This document shows, piece by piece, positions 7,391-11,531 of a DNA stretch of 11,531 nt. The number at the start of each line of letters is the position of its first letter. The first letter of the stretch is position 1. The notes beneath the pieces were generated by a model. That model had not been told where the DNA came from, ran no database searches, and was given only the letters and a program-made list of their open reading frames with translations. Position numbers and translations under genes: made by a program. This stretch comes from Holosporales bacterium. Lineage in GTDB: Bacteria; Pseudomonadota; Alphaproteobacteria; Caedimonadales; UBA9215. The stretch spans positions 1 to 11,531 of the forward strand of contig DOCA01000131.1 in NCBI GenBank assembly GCA_003503995.1, in the 5' to 3' direction.

Positions 7391-7576
7391 TCATTTTTTA
7401 GACATAGTTGAGGAGATGCAGCCTTTAAGAACCATATAGAAGCTTTCTTCAAATTCTCCCCGATCCCACACATTGATATAGGCATAATCGTTAAAACTGA
7501 CATTGACATGCCAGTCTGTGACTGACACTTCATAGCGGTACTCATTTTCGTAATTTCGTCTTCTGCGTCTTGCCAC
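7391..7576 (-). CDS. Small basic protein, unknown function
   Basis: Encodes 61 residues if started at GTG 7576, which has GAGGAAG a few bases upstream. The same frame stays open to a GTG at 7672, giving 93 residues, but that start has no SD. The short form begins MARRRRRNYENEYRYEVSV. The five-arginine run suggests nucleic-acid contact, followed by strands (VNVSFNDYAYINVWD) and an ESFYMVLKG helix. The extra N-terminal 32 codons of the long form are also basic and helical. It is followed after 9 nt by the 94-residue ORF as an apparent two-gene unit. It is not recognised. Confidence 0.4.
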   Translation of the reverse strand: MARRRRRNYENEYRYEVSVTDWHVNVSFNDYAYINVWDRGEFEESFYMVLKGCISSTMSKK

Positions 7577-7791
7577 AGTCTTCCTCTCATATAATTTTCT
7601 AAGTCCTAACTTTTGAAATTTCTTCCTAAGAGCTTGTATATTGGTAAAACAGGTTAGCCCGTTTTCATGCACCTGGGTCGATCACAACCGGAGGCGCCGG
7701 AGCGGATGAACGCGTCAACCCCTAGACTGTATTGAAGTGTTCTGTTGCATTATTCTCATTTAGAGCGCTGTTAAGGGCCGGATTAAGGAAT

Positions 7792-8244
7792 TCACCCCCA
7801 GAATTTCCGCAACCTTTCCCAAAAACTCTTTTTCATCGGTGTTGATTGGGGCATTTCCTGCTTCTTTGTTGACATCTCTAGACTATCTGTTTCCTCACTC
7901 CCTCCAAAGTATCTCTCCTTCTCCGAACGATCGAGAGCTCTGCTCGCTTCGATCTGCTCTTGGGACCATTGTCTTGCCCACATGGCCCTGTTATTCACGA
8001 TCCAGTAGTGAGAGCTGCATGTGGAACCCCAATTTCCGATAGAAGGATAAAGCGTGATAGTTTCTCCGTCGTACGTAAGCTTCCAATCCGTCGGTGTTAG
8101 GGGGGTCACGACTTCATTTCCGCATCCGCAACAACACCTATGAACCACAGTTGCGAGCTTTACGCAGATATAAAGCGTTCCTTCCTCCAATTCATCTGGT
8201 ATGAACTCGACGAATTCGTGTGTAAGGAACATGTGTCGTGTCAT
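7792..8244 (-). CDS. DUF6527 family protein of the multi-ubiquitin operon
   Basis: Encodes 150 residues. Its ATG overlaps the TGA of the E1 gene in a 4-nt ATGA (8241-8244), so the two are translationally coupled. Seen directly: a cysteine cluster HRCCCGCG (35-42), then PTDWKLTYDG, ITLYPSIGNWGSTCSSHYWI (about 63-82, with C76 and H79) and NNRAMWA. The CxCGCG, then W, then PSI, then C-x-x-H-x-W-I order is the pattern I associate with DUF6527, a family found next to multi-ubiquitin and ThiF genes. Cysteines and histidines could bind zinc or form a peptidase site; a Ubl-processing or deconjugation role is a hypothesis. The polar region 93-137 looks disordered, and the end KKSFWERLRKFWG is a basic aromatic amphipathic tail. 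I recall the name BubE being used for related proteins but cannot verify it. Confidence 0.75.
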   Translation of the reverse strand: MTRHMFLTHEFVEFIPDELEEGTLYICVKLATVVHRCCCGCGNEVVTPLTPTDWKLTYDGETITLYPSIGNWGSTCSSHYWIVNNRAMWARQWSQEQIEASRALDRSEKERYFGGSEETDSLEMSTKKQEMPQSTPMKKSFWERLRKFWG

Positions 8245-9431
8245 GATCTGCGATCTTCGTTGGTTAGAGTATTACCATCGATGGTGTATGTACAATGATG
8301 CTCGTGATCAAGATCCAAATAGAAACCGAAACACTTTTTCCACTTAATAACTGCCAAGGCCGCATTTAGGGCGTTGAGATCAGCGATCTGGATGTTTTGT
8401 TTATACTCATTATGCTCATGGCTATCAGAGAACGCTACACGGCTCCGGAAGTGATCTCTTTGCTCAGGCGTGCTGGTCGTTACTCTGAGTATACCGCCTA
8501 GCATATTGTCTGTCTCGTAGATACCCATTCCCACATCAACCAACGGAATACCAAATTCTTCAAGCCTCTCAACTATCAGCTTTTTCTCGGTACTTCGATC
8601 GATACATAGGAACACGAATTGCATGCCTTGTAGCTGATCGACGTTTTCTGGACCAACATATTCCTCATGAACGATTATACCAATCCGCATTTTCGAGTAT
8701 ATATTCTGTAGATAGGCCGCTTTTGTAGTCTTCACCCTTAGTTCCTCTACAGAGGGCGCACCGGGTGAACGAAATGCGTTATGCTGCAAAAAAGCGTCTT
8801 TATCAAATAGATGTATTTCCTTGACACGTGTTTTGGCGACGAGATCCAATACATAGGCGCCAGTGCCACCTAGCCCTATTATGGCGATCTTATGGTTCGC
8901 CAACTTATTGCTTATCAGATCGATTTCAGCCCGGCTCGATGCTGTATCAATGTAATTGAACACAGCGTCTTTGTCCTCTTTATCTGGTTCTATAATCGGG
9001 AACGTCTTTGCGCTTGTGGCCGGTTCAATTAGTTGTGCTTGGCTCTCAATTATACTTGCATAGGTCTTCATTTTGGCGTAGTAGTCCGGATAAGGATCAG
9101 GCGGCTTTGCTGAAAACATATGATTAACAACTAGGCCCTCAGCCAATTGCCTTTCGCTACTATTGTTCTTGATCTGCTCAATTTCGTCTCCGTTCGGACG
9201 GCAGGGATGATCACCAATGAAATATGCGACATGAGTATCCGGCTTGGTCGTAATATCTCCTGCAAGCGTCAGCGGAGAGACAAGAATGCCTCGCCTAACC
9301 TCTCGACGGTTATTAACGTAAGGAACTTCCTTCACAAGCAGGTAACCAGAACCCGGCCACACTTCCAAGTCGTAACCCTCGTCGCGGAGCTTTTTTAAAT
9401 CGAGGCTATGACTTATCAGTATATGTGACAT
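8241..9431 (-). CDS. E1-like ThiF adenylyltransferase with N-terminal DUF6791-type domain
   Basis: Encodes 396 residues. Predicted to adenylate the C terminus of the neighbouring Ubl protein with ATP. Residues about 15-90 carry the DUF6791-type signature (GYLLVKEVPYV, VRRGILVSPL, ending FIGDHPCRPNG), and about 115-175 link it to the catalytic part. The ThiF/E1 Rossmann domain spans about 180-365: nucleotide loop GLGGTG (186-191), ribose-binding aspartate D210 in HLFDKD, HNAFR (217-221, N and R for ATP phosphates), K234, and D278 in CIDRS. The late motif QIADLNALNAALAVIKWKK (348-366) is characteristic of this subfamily. Cysteines are only C77, C276, C367 and C380, none in the usual crossover-loop position. 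The start ATG lies inside the Ubl gene (26-nt overlap), and no other ATG precedes the DUF6791 domain. Confidence 0.88.
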   Translation of the reverse strand: MSHILISHSLDLKKLRDEGYDLEVWPGSGYLLVKEVPYVNNRREVRRGILVSPLTLAGDITTKPDTHVAYFIGDHPCRPNGDEIEQIKNNSSERQLAEGLVVNHMFSAKPPDPYPDYYAKMKTYASIIESQAQLIEPATSAKTFPIIEPDKEDKDAVFNYIDTASSRAEIDLISNKLANHKIAIIGLGGTGAYVLDLVAKTRVKEIHLFDKDAFLQHNAFRSPGAPSVEELRVKTTKAAYLQNIYSKMRIGIIVHEEYVGPENVDQLQGMQFVFLCIDRSTEKKLIVERLEEFGIPLVDVGMGIYETDNMLGGILRVTTSTPEQRDHFRSRVAFSDSHEHNEYKQNIQIADLNALNAALAVIKWKKCFGFYLDLDHEHHCTYTIDGNTLTNEDRRS

Positions 9432-10098
9432 TGAACACCATACCGTTTTTGACCTTAACTGTTTGCCCTTCCAGCAAGTTACCTTCTGGATTTGCGTGCG
9501 GACCGTGCCGATATGTGATCGTGAAGATAATCATGGGACCCGTGGGTATCGGATCGAACGCCAGCGCAACGATTTCACTAAATGACACTTTTGGCGTTGT
9601 CACCACTTTCTTTCGACCGTTAACAAAGACTTCGATTTCTTTGCTATGTCCATCAAGGGTGAAAAATCTTTCCAGACCTTCTTCGGATAAATCCACAGTC
9701 TCTTTATCAGCTATAAGGCGGTCATCGCCATGCCCACGATTTTCAAGCCAGACCTCGTGACTTGCTGGATCGATGCCTGCCAGCTTCTTGAGCGTTAGAC
9801 CTGTGATAAGATTCGCTCCCCATTCAAAACTTCTTCCATCGAGTTGAAAGCGGAATATGCGGTCTGTTTCAAAGGTAATGAATTTCTCGATACCAGGTTT
9901 GCGTAGATCAACAGTCTCGTCCTGACCGATTCCTTCTATCAGCCCATTATCCAGGAATAAATAAATCACGAATTCTTCGACGGGACGTTTGCCGGCTTTA
10001 TCAAGGAGCTGACGACCAAGAGGCTTGGGGTCATCAAATTCATACTCCTGACCGTCTATACACACACGCAATGTTTTTTCATGAACATCTGTACTCAT
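9406..10098 (-). CDS. Multi-ubiquitin protein: three tandem ubiquitin-fold domains
   Basis: Encodes 230 residues; ATG 10098-10096 with GGAGGT (10109-10104) 5 nt upstream. Three beta-grasp repeats are visible: 8-79 (LRVCIDGQEYEF to FITFETD), 80-150 (FRFQLDGRSFEW to FFTLDG) and 152-230 (IEVFVNGRKKVV to VFNVTYTDKS). Each has a Gly-turn first hairpin, a central helix, a VDL or VKV strand and a final aromatic strand. The third has the HGPHANPEGNLLEGQTVKV block typical of the Multi_ubiq family. The C terminus is TDKS, with no glycine, unlike ubiquitin or ThiS/MoaD, so activation must use this tail as it is or after processing. It is the first gene of an overlapping operon with the E1 and DUF6527 genes. 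The cargo or target is unknown; family context points to an antiviral or stress-induced conjugation pathway. Confidence 0.88.
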   Translation of the reverse strand: MSTDVHEKTLRVCIDGQEYEFDDPKPLGRQLLDKAGKRPVEEFVIYLFLDNGLIEGIGQDETVDLRKPGIEKFITFETDRIFRFQLDGRSFEWGANLITGLTLKKLAGIDPASHEVWLENRGHGDDRLIADKETVDLSEEGLERFFTLDGHSKEIEVFVNGRKKVVTTPKVSFSEIVALAFDPIPTGPMIIFTITYRHGPHANPEGNLLEGQTVKVKNGMVFNVTYTDKS

Positions 10099-10151
10099 TT
10101 TTTACCTCCGTTCCTCTTAGATTTTTTGGTGAGAATCAACCATTTTCATAA

Positions 10152-10179
10152 AATATACACGTCCCGCCAGCGAATGCAA
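10152..10179 (-). promoter_or_regulatory. Probable promoter of the Ubl operon
   Basis: On the minus strand TTGCAT (10179-10174), 16 nt, TATATT (10157-10152). The -10 is good and the -35 modest. Transcription would begin near 10145, about 47 nt before the Ubl ATG. The -35 overlaps the TGCAA-GTA-TTGCA dyad, consistent with control by the divergent XRE repressor. Confidence 0.4.
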
Positions 10180-10187
10180 GTATTGCA
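10175..10187. promoter_or_regulatory. Shared operator candidate between the Ubl operon and xre gene
   Basis: TGCAA (10175-10179), GTA, TTGCA (10183-10187): a perfect 5-3-5 dyad. Its left half is the -35 of the leftward promoter and its right half the -35 (TTGCAA) of the rightward one. One dimer bound here would close both promoters. It is short, so chance is possible. Confidence 0.35.
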
Positions 10188-10218
10188 AACGAAAAATTTT
10201 GTATTATATTACTATACA
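10183..10218 (+). promoter_or_regulatory. xre promoter with overlapping imperfect operator
   Basis: TTGCAA (10183-10188), 16 nt, TATATT (10205-10210). The -10 is enclosed in an imperfect 19-bp dyad, TGTAT (10200-10204) to ATACA (10214-10218) with TA/TA matches near the centre. This suits autorepression by an XRE-family dimer. Confidence 0.4.
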
Positions 10219-10282
10219 TGATTGACGGTATCAAATGCGTGCATAGTTGACACGGAGATTTATTCTGTATTATCATAAAGTT

Positions 10283-10642
10283 ATGAATGAAAATATCATT
10301 TACGAAAAATTAGGAGCTAATATAAAGAAACATCGTAAGAGTCGAGATATGACACAAAATGATCTGGCAAAAAGAGTTGGTCTTACAAGAGGCTCTATTG
10401 CTAACATCGAAAGTGGCTCTCAACGTGTTCTCGTGCACCAACTCTATATTTTTTCAAAGTACTTGGAAACCACTCCTGGAAATTTGTTGCCAGAATACAT
10501 AGAAGAAGAAACCGAAAATATTAAAGACATTCAGATTCAATTAGGCGGAACCGAGAATCACGTCATTCCGAAAGACGAGGGAAACAAAGTATTATCCTGG
10601 ATAAGTGAAATGGTAGGAAAGGCCGCGCATGAAAGGACCTGA
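10283..10642 (+). CDS. XRE-family helix-turn-helix repressor
   Basis: Encodes 119 residues from ATG 10283. The frame is open back to a TTG at 10247, but the added 12 residues are not like the family. The SD is weak (GGAG at 10254 is too far for this ATG and would suit a CTG at 10265), so the exact start is uncertain. Residues about 8-70 are a Cro/C1-type HTH: IKKHRKSRDMTQNDLAKRVG, then LTRGSIANIESGSQ (helices 2-3), then a dimer or packing helix ending TPGNLLPE. Residues 71-119 are a charged linker and a short helix, a plausible cleavage region. It overlaps the metallopeptidase gene by 14 nt and is divergent from the Ubl operon. It probably represses both directions. It corresponds in organisation to ImmR or CapH. 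Confidence 0.85.
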   Translation: MNENIIYEKLGANIKKHRKSRDMTQNDLAKRVGLTRGSIANIESGSQRVLVHQLYIFSKYLETTPGNLLPEYIEEETENIKDIQIQLGGTENHVIPKDEGNKVLSWISEMVGKAAHERT

Positions 10643-11159
10643 AATACACGCCAATAATATCATTCAAAAATTTAAAATAAATACAGTGCCTGTAGACATA
10701 GAAGCTATAGCTAAAAAACTTGGCGCTAAGGTCATTTACTCCCCTCTAGATGACAGCCACTGTGGAATGATTTATATGCAAGACAATAAAGTTGTCATAG
10801 GCGTTAATTCACTACATCCTGAAAATCGGCAAAGATTCACTATAGCTCACGAACTTGGCCATTTTGTCATGCACAAAAAGCAAATTGAAGGTAATATCCA
10901 TGTAGATCAGACATTTAGTGAAAAACTAAATAGAGATGGAAAATCTACTTTAGGTGAGGATTTAAAAGAAATACAGGCCAACAGATTTGCTGCGGAGATT
11001 TTAATTCCAACAAAGCTCCTAATAAAAGAAACCAAGAATAAGCGAATAGATATCGAGGATGACGACTTTATACAAAAACTTGCTGACAAATTTCAGGTAA
11101 GCTCTCAGTCAATGTCCATCAAGCTGTTTAATACATTTTATTACGACTATCAAAAATGA
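10629..11159 (+). CDS. ImmA/IrrE-type zinc metallopeptidase (DUF955)
   Basis: Encodes 176 residues; the ATG lies inside the xre gene (14-nt overlap), implying coupled translation at a fixed ratio. The zinc site is visible: RQRFTIAHELGHFVMHK with H74, E75 and H78, and a third ligand in KEIQANRFAAEILIP (E114). The N-terminal NTVPVDIEAIAKKLGAKV and the C-terminal winged-helix-like FIQKLADKFQVSSQSMSIKL are also standard for the family. Proteins of this family cleave a partner repressor (ImmA on ImmR, IrrE/PprI on DdrO, CapP on CapH), commonly after DNA damage or ssDNA sensing. The adjacent XRE protein is the expected substrate. C45 (DSHCGM) precedes the active-site helix and could act as a cysteine-switch ligand, which is speculation. 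The protein is soluble, with no signal peptide. Confidence 0.9.
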   Translation: MKGPEIHANNIIQKFKINTVPVDIEAIAKKLGAKVIYSPLDDSHCGMIYMQDNKVVIGVNSLHPENRQRFTIAHELGHFVMHKKQIEGNIHVDQTFSEKLNRDGKSTLGEDLKEIQANRFAAEILIPTKLLIKETKNKRIDIEDDDFIQKLADKFQVSSQSMSIKLFNTFYYDYQK

Positions 11160-11243
11160 CAAATAATTTTTCAGATTCATTTCTATATATTATATTGCCA
11201 TTTAACCAGACCAAAGAACTGAAACAAGCAATGTAGTTTAAAA

Positions 11244-11531
11244 CTATATGTTTGGTGTTAATTGTCTTATTCCATCTAATAATACCCGTGTCGCGATACA
11301 ATCATCCTCATTATAGTCGAGAATTCGCTGTCTAACCTGCGGATCGCCTGTTTTGATCCATCGATCGAACCATTCGATAGAAGCCGCACCTGACGGATTT
11401 GTATCCCGCCAGTTAAAACCAAGATATTTAGCTAATGTCTTTATTGAATAATCCTTGGTTGGCCACTCGGTCGCTTTCTTTACAACATCATAATAAAGAT
11501 CAATTGCGTGCTCCGGGTCGAATAGTTCTTC
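11244..11531 (-). CDS. TM0106-type RecB-like nuclease, C-terminal part (runs off the window)
   Basis: Ninety-five codons are open from the window edge at 11531 to TAG 11246-11244; the start lies outside. The sequence includes YSIKTLAKYLGFNWRD, then PSGAASIEWFDRWIKTGD, then RILDYNEDDCIATRVLLDGI. The YNEDDC segment with its preceding Lys-Leu-Gly-Phe block is the terminal motif of the RNase H-like (DEDD-type, RNase_H_2) domain of TM0106-family putative RecB-like nucleases, whose N-terminal half is a Cas4/RecB-like PD-(D/E)XK domain. It ends 84 bp beyond the metallopeptidase stop and converges on it. Its role is unknown; the family occurs near defence and helicase genes. Confidence 0.75.
   Translation of the reverse strand, partial: EELFDPEHAIDLYYDVVKKATEWPTKDYSIKTLAKYLGFNWRDTNPSGAASIEWFDRWIKTGDPQVRQRILDYNEDDCIATRVLLDGIRQLTPNI

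Noticed and set aside
7097..7576. Firm call of a toxin-antitoxin pair
   Set aside because: Size and spacing fit, but neither protein shows a recognised toxin or antitoxin motif.
7577..7672. Ribosomal protein bS21-like N-terminal extension on the 61-residue ORF (ALRKKF, then LYERKTVARRRRR)
   Set aside because: The resemblance is limited to a basic helical stretch with missing segments, and the extended start lacks an SD. Probably convergent composition.
8241..9431. Housekeeping ThiF/MoeB role for the E1-like protein
   Set aside because: No ThiS/MoaD, thiamine or molybdopterin gene is nearby, and the DUF6791-type N terminus and Multi_ubiq partner indicate a dedicated Ubl system.

Overview
The window reads as an accessory, defence-island-like stretch of a Gram-negative bacterial chromosome or large mobile element. 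Supporting signs are two exported proteins with Sec signal peptides, clear Shine-Dalgarno (SD) sites, moderate GC, and a run of genes from families that recur in phage-defence loci. No rRNA, tRNA, housekeeping gene or CRISPR array is visible, so the organism cannot be named. A proteobacterial host is only a guess.

Left part (1-2100): a gene-poor leader-like stretch with two tiny overlapping ORFs behind a strong SD, then a divergent pair of exported proteins. One is an SH3-like cell-envelope protein (427-1026, minus). The other is a four-cysteine secreted protein of unknown function (1269-1823, plus). A perfect 9-5-9 dyad lies upstream of the first.

Middle (2102-7015): a 1271-residue single-chain type IIG (Eco57I-like) restriction-modification enzyme on the minus strand, divergent from a DUF3800 gene on the plus strand. 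Between them is a perfect palindrome of two 23-bp arms around a 5-nt loop. Each arm carries a CTGACA -35 element, so the two genes share a nearly symmetric, probably co-regulated divergent promoter. The DUF3800 stop codon lies in the loop of a strong hairpin. On the minus strand that hairpin is followed by a U-run and preceded by two more hairpins and a promoter-like pair, which makes a candidate antisense small RNA. Two small orphan ORFs follow on the minus strand (7097-7576).

Right part (7792-11159), the most interesting segment: a minus-strand, overlapping three-gene ubiquitin-like operon. Its genes encode a triple ubiquitin-fold protein (Multi_ubiq type), an E1-like ThiF adenylyltransferase with an N-terminal DUF6791-type domain, and a DUF6527 cysteine-rich protein. 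No E2 gene is seen, the E1 core lacks an obvious catalytic cysteine, and the Ubl tail has no glycine. Divergently transcribed from the operon is an overlapping pair: an XRE-type repressor and an ImmA/IrrE (HELGH) metallopeptidase. This is the architecture of protease-relieved repression (ImmR/ImmA, CapH/CapP). Dyads lie over the -35 and -10 regions between the two units. My working model is that the repressor silences the Ubl operon, the peptidase removes it on a stress or DNA-damage signal, and the Ubl pathway is then induced.

Right edge (11244-11531): the C-terminal 95 residues of a TM0106-type RecB-like nuclease with an RNase H-type YNEDDC motif, running off the window. It continues the nucleic-acid-defence theme.
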